From an uncultured Eubacteriales bacterium (GTDB lineage Bacteria > Bacillota > Clostridia > Oscillospirales > CAG-272), in assembly GCA_934394585.1 (NCBI GenBank), contig CAKRQU010000016.1, positions 1 through 40,170 on the forward strand: DNA of 40,170 bases, read 5' to 3'. Of this stretch, positions 23,938 through 30,829 are shown piece after piece (position 1 is the first letter of the stretch; each line of letters begins with the position of its first letter). The notes beneath the pieces were generated by a model. That model was given only the letters and a program-made list of their open reading frames with translations. It searched no databases and was not told the DNA's origin. Both the position numbers and the translations under genes were made by a program.

Positions 23938-24308
23938 TCGAGAGAACCTCCTGTCATGCTTTTTGCCAGATCCAGAATTTCCTTCGGAGAAACCCCCATG
24001 GAAATTGCGCGACGCATTTCGGATGCGAGAATATCGAGTTGCTTTTTTGCCTGAATACCGCGCAGCATATCCGTATCGGAACAGACAAATCTGCCTTTTC
24101 CCGGCGCGCTGTAAAGTATGCCGCGCCGCTCAAGCTCTGTGAAAGCTTTCTGCACCGTATTCGGATTTACGGAAAGCTCCGCCGCAAGCACGCGCACCGA
24201 CGGCACGGGCGACTGCGCAGACATATCTCCCGATACGACAAGCCGCGTTATATTTTCCACGAGCTGCTCATATATCGGCGTGCGCGAACGCGGGTCTATC
24301 TGAATCAT
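23934..24308 (-). CDS. GntR family transcriptional regulator, YtrA subfamily
   Basis: The ATG at 24308 is chosen over the longer frame because AAAGGAG lies just upstream, giving 124 residues. A winged helix-turn-helix at about 10-75 includes SVRVLAAELSVNPNTVQKAF and ELERRGILYSAPGKGRFV, typical of GntR. A short helical tail follows with no ligand domain, as in the YtrA subfamily. It probably represses its own operon through the inverted repeat at 24332-24354 and is relieved by envelope-active compounds, as in Bacillus. The inducer is unknown. Confidence 0.93.
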   Translation of the reverse strand: MIQIDPRSRTPIYEQLVENITRLVVSGDMSAQSPVPSVRVLAAELSVNPNTVQKAFTELERRGILYSAPGKGRFVCSDTDMLRGIQAKKQLDILASEMRRAISMGVSPKEILDLAKSMTGGSLE

Positions 24309-24331
24309 ATATCCCAACTCCTTTCGTATAG

Positions 24332-24354
24332 CTGTACTATCGCTGCTAATACAG
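24332..24354. promoter_or_regulatory. Operator for the GntR repressor
   Basis: CTGTACTA-N7-TAATACAG is an imperfect palindrome (7 of 8 positions pair). It sits directly downstream of the -10 box of the GntR promoter, where a bound repressor would block transcription. Assignment to GntR is inferred from position. Confidence 0.6.
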
Positions 24355-24382
24355 TTATAACACATATTCCCCGCGTTGTCAA
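24354..24382 (-). promoter_or_regulatory. Promoter of the GntR-ABC operon
   Basis: On the minus strand, TTGACA (24382-24377) and TATAAC (24359-24354) have a 17-base spacer. The -10 touches the operator. Confidence 0.85.
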
Positions 24383-24434
24383 TAGCTTTTTTACAAATAT
24401 TTTCCTGATTTTCGCAATGCGGCAAAAAAATAAT

Positions 24435-24449
24435 TGATAATAATTATCA
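24435..24449. promoter_or_regulatory. Fur-type operator upstream of the flavodiiron gene
   Basis: TGATAATAATTATCA is a perfect 7-1-7 palindrome identical to the Bacillus Fur-box consensus. A second half-site, ATTATCA, follows at once. The PerR consensus differs by two bases, so PerR or Zur binding cannot be excluded. It lies eight bases upstream of the -35 box. Confidence 0.7.
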
Positions 24450-24456
24450 TTATCAC

Positions 24457-24485
24457 TTGACAAAAACGGCTTTTGCTGTTATAAT
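24457..24485 (+). promoter_or_regulatory. Promoter of the flavodiiron fusion gene
   Basis: Perfect TTGACA (24457-24462) and TATAAT (24480-24485) have a 17-base spacer, a strong promoter that would need repression. Confidence 0.9.
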
Positions 24486-24521
24486 TGCAAGTACAAAAAG
24501 AAAAAAACGGAGGCATATAAA

Positions 24522-26312
24522 ATGAATATCACAAAAGATATAATATATATAGGAGTGAACGATCATACGACAGACCTTTTTGAGGGGCAGTACAGAGTGC
24601 CGCGCGGCATGTCGTATAATTCTTATGTCATTTCGGATGAAAAAATCGCCGTGATGGATACGGTGGATATAGGTTTTACCCACGAATGGCTTGACAATCT
24701 CGCCGAGGCGCTCGGAAACCGCAAGCCCGATTATCTCATCATACAGCATGCGGAGCCGGATCATTCCGCAAATATCGCGAATTTTCTGAAAGCTTATCCC
24801 GATACTGCCGTTGTGGCAAATACCAAAACATTTGCCATGATAGATAATTTTTTCGGCGCGGGACTTGTAAAAAACAAACTGACTGTGGAAAACGGCGACG
24901 AGCTTTCGCTGGGCAGGCATAAACTGACCTTTGTTTTTGCGCCGATGGTGCACTGGCCCGAAGTAATGGTGACTTACGATGCGACGGATAAGGTGCTTTT
25001 CTCGGCGGACGGTTTCGGCAAATTCGGCGCACTCGATACGGACGAGCCGTGGGCTGACGAGGCGCGCAGATATTATATCGGAATAGTCGGAAAATACGGA
25101 GCGCAGGTTCAGGCTCTGCTGAAAAAAGCCGCCGCGCTCGACATAGAAAAAATCTGCCCTCTGCACGGTCCCGTGCTTTCGGAAAATCTGCCGTATTATC
25201 TCGGGTTGTATAATACATGGTCTTCCTACGGAGTGGAAACGGACGGCGTATGCATAGCATATACATCCGTTTACGGAAATACGAAAAAGGCGGCGCTTCT
25301 GCTCGCGGATGAATTGCGTAATTCCGGCTGCCCCGATGTCGCAGTGCATGATCTCGCCCGCGCGGATATGTCGGAGGCTGTGGCAGACGCTTTCCGCTAC
25401 GGAAAACTTGTTCTGGCTACGACAACATACAATGCGGAAATATTCCCTTTCATGCGCGAATATATAAATCATCTCACCGAGCGCGGCTATAAAAACCGCA
25501 CGGTGGGGCTTATCGAAAACGGTTCATGGGCGCCGCTCGCCGCAAAAATAATGCGCGGCATGATGGAAAACTGCAAAAATATCACCTGGCTCGAAAAGCC
25601 CGTGACAGTAAGATCCGCACTGACCGAGGAAAACAGAAAAGAAATAAGCGATATGGCAGGCGAGCTTTGCCGCGAATATACCGCGCTTTCCGACGGAGCG
25701 GAAAACAAAAACAATATGCAGGCGCTTTTCCGTATAGGCTATGGGCTTTATGTGGTTACTTCAAATGACGGAAAGCGCGACAACGGACTTATAGTGAATA
25801 CAGTCACGCAGGTTTCCGATAATCCCATCCGCATAGCCGTGAATATAAATAAAGAAAATTATTCATATCATGTGATAAAACGCACGGGAATAATGAATGT
25901 AAATTGCCTTTCGACGGAAGCGCCGTTTGCCGTATTTGAAAAATTCGGATTTCAAAGCGGCAGAAATACGGACAAATTTGAGGGATGCAATCCCGCACGC
26001 TCGGCGAATTCTCTTATAATGATGCCGCATTATATAAATGCCGCTTTCTCGCTGAAGGTGGAAAATTTCGTAGATCTCGGCACGCACGGAATGTTTATCT
26101 GCTCCGTGACGGAAGCACGCGTGGTAAATGACAAGCCGACCATGACATACGATTATTATCAGAAAAATGTGAAGCCCAAACCCGAAACGGAAGGAAAGAA
26201 AGGTTATGTCTGCAAGGTATGCGGCTATATTTACGAGGGAGAAAATATTCCCGCGGATTATATCTGCCCGCTTTGCAAGCACGGAACAGCGGATTTTGAA
26301 CCGATAAAATGA
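24522..26312 (+). CDS. Flavodiiron protein fused to flavin reductase and rubredoxin
   Basis: The 596-residue enzyme joins four modules. The metallo-beta-lactamase diiron domain (1-235) has all ligands: H76, E78, D80, H81, H144, D163 and H215. A flavodoxin domain (about 243-390) begins AYTSVYGNTKKAA. A flavin-reductase split-barrel domain (about 397-550) follows. A short rubredoxin (about 561-594) has CKVCGY and CPLC (C564, C567, C582, C585). The core reduces O2 to water or NO to N2O. The added modules would pass electrons from NAD(P)H, flavin and iron without separate partners. CGGAGG precedes the ATG. The upstream Fur-type box suggests control by iron or oxidative stress. The cytosolic enzyme is intact. 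Confidence 0.93.
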   Translation: MNITKDIIYIGVNDHTTDLFEGQYRVPRGMSYNSYVISDEKIAVMDTVDIGFTHEWLDNLAEALGNRKPDYLIIQHAEPDHSANIANFLKAYPDTAVVANTKTFAMIDNFFGAGLVKNKLTVENGDELSLGRHKLTFVFAPMVHWPEVMVTYDATDKVLFSADGFGKFGALDTDEPWADEARRYYIGIVGKYGAQVQALLKKAAALDIEKICPLHGPVLSENLPYYLGLYNTWSSYGVETDGVCIAYTSVYGNTKKAALLLADELRNSGCPDVAVHDLARADMSEAVADAFRYGKLVLATTTYNAEIFPFMREYINHLTERGYKNRTVGLIENGSWAPLAAKIMRGMMENCKNITWLEKPVTVRSALTEENRKEISDMAGELCREYTALSDGAENKNNMQALFRIGYGLYVVTSNDGKRDNGLIVNTVTQVSDNPIRIAVNINKENYSYHVIKRTGIMNVNCLSTEAPFAVFEKFGFQSGRNTDKFEGCNPARSANSLIMMPHYINAAFSLKVENFVDLGTHGMFICSVTEARVVNDKPTMTYDYYQKNVKPKPETEGKKGYVCKVCGYIYEGENIPADYICPLCKHGTADFEPIK

Positions 26313-26324
26313 GATGAAAAAAAA

Positions 26325-26355
26325 CAGGAAATCCATGCGGATTTCCTGCTTTTTT
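26325..26355. terminator. Bidirectional terminator between flavodiiron gene and groEL
   Basis: A 10-bp stem CAGGAAATCC/GGATTTCCTG with loop ATGC is flanked by A's on the left and T's on the right, so it can stop both convergent transcripts. Confidence 0.9.
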
Positions 26356-26374
26356 ATTTCATTATTTCAATTTA

Positions 26375-28009
26375 TCAATACATTCCGCCCATGCCGCCCA
26401 TGCCGGGATTAGCGGGAGCAGCGGGTTCCGGCTCTTTCTTGTCGGCTACGAGAGCTTCCGTGGTGAGTACCGTGGAAGCTACGGAAGCGGCATTCTGGAG
26501 AGCGCTTCTGGAAACCTTGGTAGGATCTATGATGCCTGCCTCGAACATATCGACATACTTCTCATTGTAAGCATCGAAACCAAAGCCGGGTTTGTTTTCG
26601 GAAAGAATTTTGTCTATTACGACGGCGCCTTCAAATCCTGCATTGAGCGCGATCTGACGTACAGGCTCTTCGAGAGCTTTCAGCACTATGCGGACGCCTG
26701 TCTTTTCGTCGCCTTCTACTGTATCTACGAGAGATTTTACATCTGCTATCGCATTGAGGAAAGCTATACCGCCGCCGCATACGATACCTTCTTCCACAGC
26801 TGCTTTTGTGGCATTGAGAGCATCTTCTATGCGAAGCTTCTTTTCTTTCATTTCTATTTCCGTAGCGGCGCCGACTTTGATAACGGCAACACCGCCTGCC
26901 AGCTTGGCAAGACGCTCCTGGAGCTTCTCGCGGTCAAATTCACTCGTGGTGCTTTCGATGCCGGCACGGATCTGAGCTACTCTGCTCTTGATTTCGTCGG
27001 GATCGCCCTTGCCGCCTACGATTATGGTGTGATCCTTGTTGATTTTCACCTGGCTTGCATGACCGAGCTGAGCCACTGTGGCATCCTTCAGCTCCAGACC
27101 GAGATCGGATGTGATAACCTCACCGCCGGTGAGTATCGCGATATCGCGGAGCATATCTTTACGTCTGTCGCCGAAACCGGGCGCCTTTACGGCTACACAT
27201 GTGAATGTGCCGCGGAGCTTGTTGAGTATGAGTGTGGTGAGGGCTTCGCCTTCCACATCCTCGGCTACGATGACGAGCTTCTTACCTGCCTGAACTACCT
27301 GCTCGAGCAGAGGGAGGATTTCCTGAATATTGGAAATTTTCTTATCCGTGATGAGGAGCAGAGCATCGTCGATGACAGCTTCCATTTTGTCAGTATCTGT
27401 TACCATGTAGGGAGAAATGTAACCGCGGTCAAACTGCATGCCTTCCACTACTTCGCAGTATGTTTCGGCAGACTTGGATTCCTCTACGGTAATTACGCCG
27501 TCGCTGGTAACTTTTTTCATTGCGTCGGCAATGAGTGTACCGATGACTTCGTCGCCTGCGGATATCGTGCCTACGCGGGCGATATCATCGGAACCGTTTA
27601 CCTTCTTGGAATGAGCAACGAGGCTTTCCACGGCTTTATCGGTAGCTTTCTGAATGCCCTTGCGGATTATCATGGGATTTGCGCCTGCGGCTACGTTTTT
27701 CATGCCTTCGCGGATGAATGCCTGCGCGAGCAGCGTAGCTGTCGTGGTGCCGTCGCCTGCGGCGTCGTTTGTTCTCGTGGCAACTTCTTTTACCAGCTGT
27801 GCGCCCATGTTTTCCATGGCGTCGTCAAGCTCTATTTCCTTTGCGATGGTAACGCCGTCGTTTGTGATCAGCGGAGCGCCGTATTTTTTGTCGAGAACTA
27901 CGTTTCTGCCTTTCGGTCCGAGTGTTATTTTTACTGTATCGGCAAGCTTGTCAACGCCTCTCTGCAGAGCGTTTCTCGCTTCCGTGCCGTAAGCTATTTC
28001 TTTTGCCAT
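26375..28009 (-). CDS. groL: Chaperonin GroEL (Cpn60)
   Basis: GroEL forms the double-ring cage that folds proteins with ATP. The 544-residue length is normal. It starts MAKEIAYGTEARNALQRGVD and contains LGPKGRNVVLDKKYGAP and NDGVTIAKEIEL for nucleotide binding, with DAAGDGTTTATLLAQ near 87-101 holding the catalytic Asp. The C-terminus is the usual Gly-Met tail, MGGMGGMY. It follows groES by 22 bases and shares its CIRCE-regulated promoter. Confidence 0.98.
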   Translation of the reverse strand: MAKEIAYGTEARNALQRGVDKLADTVKITLGPKGRNVVLDKKYGAPLITNDGVTIAKEIELDDAMENMGAQLVKEVATRTNDAAGDGTTTATLLAQAFIREGMKNVAAGANPMIIRKGIQKATDKAVESLVAHSKKVNGSDDIARVGTISAGDEVIGTLIADAMKKVTSDGVITVEESKSAETYCEVVEGMQFDRGYISPYMVTDTDKMEAVIDDALLLITDKKISNIQEILPLLEQVVQAGKKLVIVAEDVEGEALTTLILNKLRGTFTCVAVKAPGFGDRRKDMLRDIAILTGGEVITSDLGLELKDATVAQLGHASQVKINKDHTIIVGGKGDPDEIKSRVAQIRAGIESTTSEFDREKLQERLAKLAGGVAVIKVGAATEIEMKEKKLRIEDALNATKAAVEEGIVCGGGIAFLNAIADVKSLVDTVEGDEKTGVRIVLKALEEPVRQIALNAGFEGAVVIDKILSENKPGFGFDAYNEKYVDMFEAGIIDPTKVSRSALQNAASVASTVLTTEALVADKKEPEPAAPANPGMGGMGGMY

Positions 28010-28031
28010 AATGTATCACTCCTTAATAAAA

Positions 28032-28319
28032 TTATTCGACTACGGCGAGTATATCGCCCATATTTACTATTATTACTTCTTCGCCGTCTAACTTTACTTC
28101 CGTGCCGGCGTATTTGGAAACGATAACCTTGTCGCCTGCTTTTACTTTCATCGTGACAGGCTCTTTTCCGTCGCGGGAATTTCCGTCGCCCACCGCGATA
28201 ACCTCGGCTACCTGCGGTTTTTCTTTTGATGCGGCTGTGAGAATGATGCCGCTCTTTGTCGTTTCTTCAACCTCGGTCATTTTTACTATGACTCTGTCGT
28301 AAAGTGGTTTAAGCTTCAT
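28032..28319 (-). CDS. groS: Co-chaperonin GroES (Cpn10)
   Basis: The 95-residue protein is the heptameric lid of GroEL. It begins MKLKPLYDRVIVKMTEVEET and has the mobile loop (KSGIILTAASKEKPQ, about 22-36) and the roof loop region, ending VNMGDILAVVE. GGAGG lies seven bases before the ATG. It is first in the groES-groEL operon. Confidence 0.98.
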   Translation of the reverse strand: MKLKPLYDRVIVKMTEVEETTKSGIILTAASKEKPQVAEVIAVGDGNSRDGKEPVTMKVKAGDKVIVSKYAGTEVKLDGEEVIIVNMGDILAVVE

Positions 28320-28362
28320 ATCAAAACCTCCGTTTATTTAAAATGATTATTACCCATATTAT

Positions 28363-28389
28363 TTGGCACTCAAATCATCCGAGTGCCAA
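28363..28389. promoter_or_regulatory. CIRCE operator (HrcA site), variant
   Basis: TTGGCACTC-N9-GAGTGCCAA is the CIRCE inverted repeat with the third base changed from A to G and its partner from T to C, so symmetry is kept. It lies just after the transcription start of groES, the standard position for HrcA repression of heat-shock genes. Confidence 0.95.
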
Positions 28390-28397
28390 CATAGTAT

Positions 28398-28425
28398 ATT
28401 TTACATATAATCGGTAAAAAATCAA
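28398..28425 (-). promoter_or_regulatory. Promoter of groES-groEL
   Basis: On the minus strand, TTGATT (28425-28420) and TAAAAT (28403-28398) have a 16-base spacer, immediately upstream of CIRCE. Confidence 0.65.
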
Positions 28426-28567
28426 GTGTTTTTCCGATTATTAACAAAATATTCATATTTGAGCGCGGAAAGCCGAAAAAATATTTTTTATTCACGGGCG
28501 CAAATATTTTCGCCCCGCAAAGTATACATATAAAGAGAAAAGGTTTTTACGAAAGGTAAATGAAAAA

Positions 28568-29935
28568 ATGAATTTTCTTTCTTCTCTGAATGCCGTTTTG
28601 CTGACGGCTCTCCCTGTAGTCATCTTTGCTGCGGGAATATATATGCTTTTCAGGCTGAAATTTTTCTTTTTCGCCCATCCGCTGCGCACTTTCAAAGGGA
28701 TGTTTTCGGGCGGAACGGGGGAAAATTCTCCTTTCCGCGTGCTGAGCGTTTCTCTCGCCGGTACGATAGGCGTGGGAAATATCGTGGGCGTCGCCGTAGC
28801 GATATCGCTCGGCGGCATCGGTTCCGTTTTCTGGATGTGGGTAAGCGCTTTTGTTTCCATGGTGCTGAAATATGCGGAAATAGCGCTCGCCATGCGATAT
28901 CGCTCATTTTCCGCAGACGGGGGCTGCCGCGGCGGACCCATGTACTATATGACGCGCGGCGTAGGCGGCAAAACGGGCAGAATACTCGCCGCTGTTTTCT
29001 GCGGGGTGGGCATACCGGCATCGTTTTTTCTCGGTAATATCGTGCAGGTGAGCGCGGCTTCCGATGCGGCAAAAAGAGCTTTCGGCATACCGAAATCGGT
29101 TTACGGCATCGTATTTGCATTGCTTTGTGCCGCGGTGATATTCGGCGGATTTAAAAAAATTTCCTCTTTTACCGTGGTGGCAATGCCGCTTTTCTGTTTT
29201 GTCTACATAGCGCTTTCGGCTTATATCATACTGAAAAACATCGGCATGCTGCCGCGTGTGATTTCCGATATCACGGAAGCGGCGTTCACGCCGGAAAGCG
29301 GCGCTTCGGGAATAATAGGCTTTATATCCGGCGCGGCTGTGCGTCACGGCACGGCAAAAGGAACATTTTCGCATGAAGCAGGCTCCGGCACGGCACCGAT
29401 GTCCCATGCGCAAAGCTCCGAAAAAAGCGCTGCAAAGCAAGGGCTTTACGGCATATTTGAGGTCTTTTTCGATACGATAGTTATATGCACGATGACGGCT
29501 TTTGTGATAATCATCGCGGGATTTTCGGAAAGTAAGGCAGGCAGCATGGATATAGTAATATCCGCTTTCGCGAAATATTTCGGAGATTTCAGCGGTTATA
29601 TTTTCTCGGCTTCCATGGCTGTTTTTGCTTTTTCCACGGTGGTCTGCTGGTCGTATTACGGCAAATGCTTTATAGAATATTTCACAAAAAACAAGTCCGC
29701 CGCGAAAATATATCTCGCGCTTTACTGCGCATGTGCCGCCGCAGGTTCCGTAATGCAGCAGGGGCTGATATGGGAATTAGCCGATTTTGCCGTGGCTGTG
29801 ATGACTTCGCTGAATCTCGCCGCCGTGCTGATGCTCTCCTCCGACGTAAAAAGGGAAACGGAGGTGTTTCTTGGCGGCAGAAAGTATAAGAAAAGTGTTT
29901 CTCTTTCCCGAGAGAATGTGGGTCGCGCTTTATAA
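28568..29935 (+). CDS. AGCS-family sodium:amino acid symporter, second paralogue
   Basis: The 455-residue permease aligns along the AGCS family: TIGVGNIVGVAVAISLG, FWMWVSAFVSMVLKYAEIA, CRGGPMYYM, and SHEAGSGTAPMSHAQ in place of the usual SNEAGMGS block. It differs strongly from the riboswitch-controlled paralogue at 7935-9359 and is shorter, so it may carry another amino acid. No riboswitch is seen upstream. The ATG follows AAAGG. The promoter is not clear, but TATACATATAAA near 28520-28535 is a candidate -10. The final residues and stop lie in a repeat module (GCGCTTTATAAAAGCGC), so the true C-terminus may have been replaced. Confidence 0.9.
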   Translation: MNFLSSLNAVLLTALPVVIFAAGIYMLFRLKFFFFAHPLRTFKGMFSGGTGENSPFRVLSVSLAGTIGVGNIVGVAVAISLGGIGSVFWMWVSAFVSMVLKYAEIALAMRYRSFSADGGCRGGPMYYMTRGVGGKTGRILAAVFCGVGIPASFFLGNIVQVSAASDAAKRAFGIPKSVYGIVFALLCAAVIFGGFKKISSFTVVAMPLFCFVYIALSAYIILKNIGMLPRVISDITEAAFTPESGASGIIGFISGAAVRHGTAKGTFSHEAGSGTAPMSHAQSSEKSAAKQGLYGIFEVFFDTIVICTMTAFVIIIAGFSESKAGSMDIVISAFAKYFGDFSGYIFSASMAVFAFSTVVCWSYYGKCFIEYFTKNKSAAKIYLALYCACAAAGSVMQQGLIWELADFAVAVMTSLNLAAVLMLSSDVKRETEVFLGGRKYKKSVSLSRENVGRAL

Positions 29936-30043
29936 AAGCGCGGGAAAATAAAAGTTTCTTTTACCAAAGAAAAGGGTGTACTTTTGCGTGACCAAAAGGA
30001 GGGTTCAGGGTGGCGGAGCCACCTCTGAACGGCGTCGCCATAC
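29924..30043. repeat. Satellite modules left of copy D, starting inside the symporter gene
   Basis: A hairpin CGCGCTTT/AAAGCGCG (29924-29942) contains the symporter stop codon. Half of a GTACTTTT hairpin with GCGTGACC follows (about 29981-29998). The hairpin GTTCAG-GGTGGC/GCCACC-T-CTGAAC (30003-30030) is the inverted twin of 469-496 and is inserted just outside the element end. Confidence 0.8.
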
Positions 30044-30553
30044 CAAAAGTCAAAAAGAGGAAGGTAACTCCTGTCTCGGCGACGCCGACACACACGCTGC
30101 GCGTATGTGTCAATTCCTCTTTTAAACACCTTCTGTCGCCTCGCGGCGACTCGTGCGAACATACTTCCCCGACAGTCCGACCGCAGACTAAACCGGAAGT
30201 GCAGTTCAGACCCTCGCTTAACACGGGCTTTAGTTTGTGCAGATTTTAGCCTTAGCCGCCCTGTTTCGATGTCCATCAAGCCATGCTCGCTCCGTCGGAA
30301 TTTAGCCTGCAGTAGGAAGCGTATCAAAAGCCATGGCGTGAGCCAACCCACCCCGTCGAATCTGCTCGCTTTTTGCGGCGTACTTTGTTCGCACGCGCGG
30401 TATGGCTGATGATGCGCACAAGAGATAGACAAAAACATTTTTACTTTGCTATATATAGCACATACTTGCCGCGCATTACTTCCTGCGGCTGACTCGACGG
30501 GGTGCGAGGTAGTTTGCAAAGGAGGGCGAGGAGCCTTCCTTTGATGACTTTTG
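30044..30553 (-). repeat. Dispersed ~510-bp element, copy D (complete)
   Basis: This complete minus-strand copy has its left end at 30553 and right end at 30044. It keeps the CACCCCGTCGA/TCGACGGGGTG closing stem, the GCGA hairpin and the AAAAGAGGAA/TTCCTCTTTT domain. A variable hairpin reads CTGAACT/GGTTTAG here and CTGAACC/GGTTCAG in copy A, so pairing is kept although bases change. It lies between the symporter and GT4-CsaB genes, which converge on it. Confidence 0.88.
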
Positions 30554-30829
30554 CCGCGCTTTTGGTCACTCAAAAGCGCGAGCGTACCTCGGGCGACCGC
30601 AGTCGCCCGCCCCCTCTTGGAAAAGAAAAACAATCCCTCAGTCGCCTGCGGCGACAGCTCCCCTTGCACAGACAAGCCAATAAGACGGTTCATTTTCTTG
30701 CACAAGAGAAGCTTTTTTCGTACTTTTTACGAAAAAGTACCCGCCTAGTTTCTTTGCGCAAAGAAAAACAAAACACGGGTGGCATGCGCCGCCCGCTTCT
30801 TTTTCCGCGCTTTTATGAAAAAGTGCCGC
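30554..30829. repeat. Satellite modules right of copy D
   Basis: In order: a CGCGCTTTT/AAAAGCGCG hairpin touching the element; a GGGCGACCGCAGTCGCCC unit (about 30592-30611); the second repeat family in inverted orientation (about 30636-30717, AACAATCCCTCAGTCGCC and CCAATAAGACGGTTCATTTT); a GTACTTTT/AAAAGTAC hairpin (30720-30740); the palindrome TTTCTTTGCGCAAAGAAA (30749-30766); and a GGTGGCATGCGCCGCC unit. It ends at the stop of the next gene. No gene is supported. Confidence 0.8.

Noticed and set aside
29722..30705. 327-residue minus-strand frame across copy D
   Set aside because: It runs through palindromic repeats and into the symporter gene on the opposite strand. Its sequence is explained by repeat modules.
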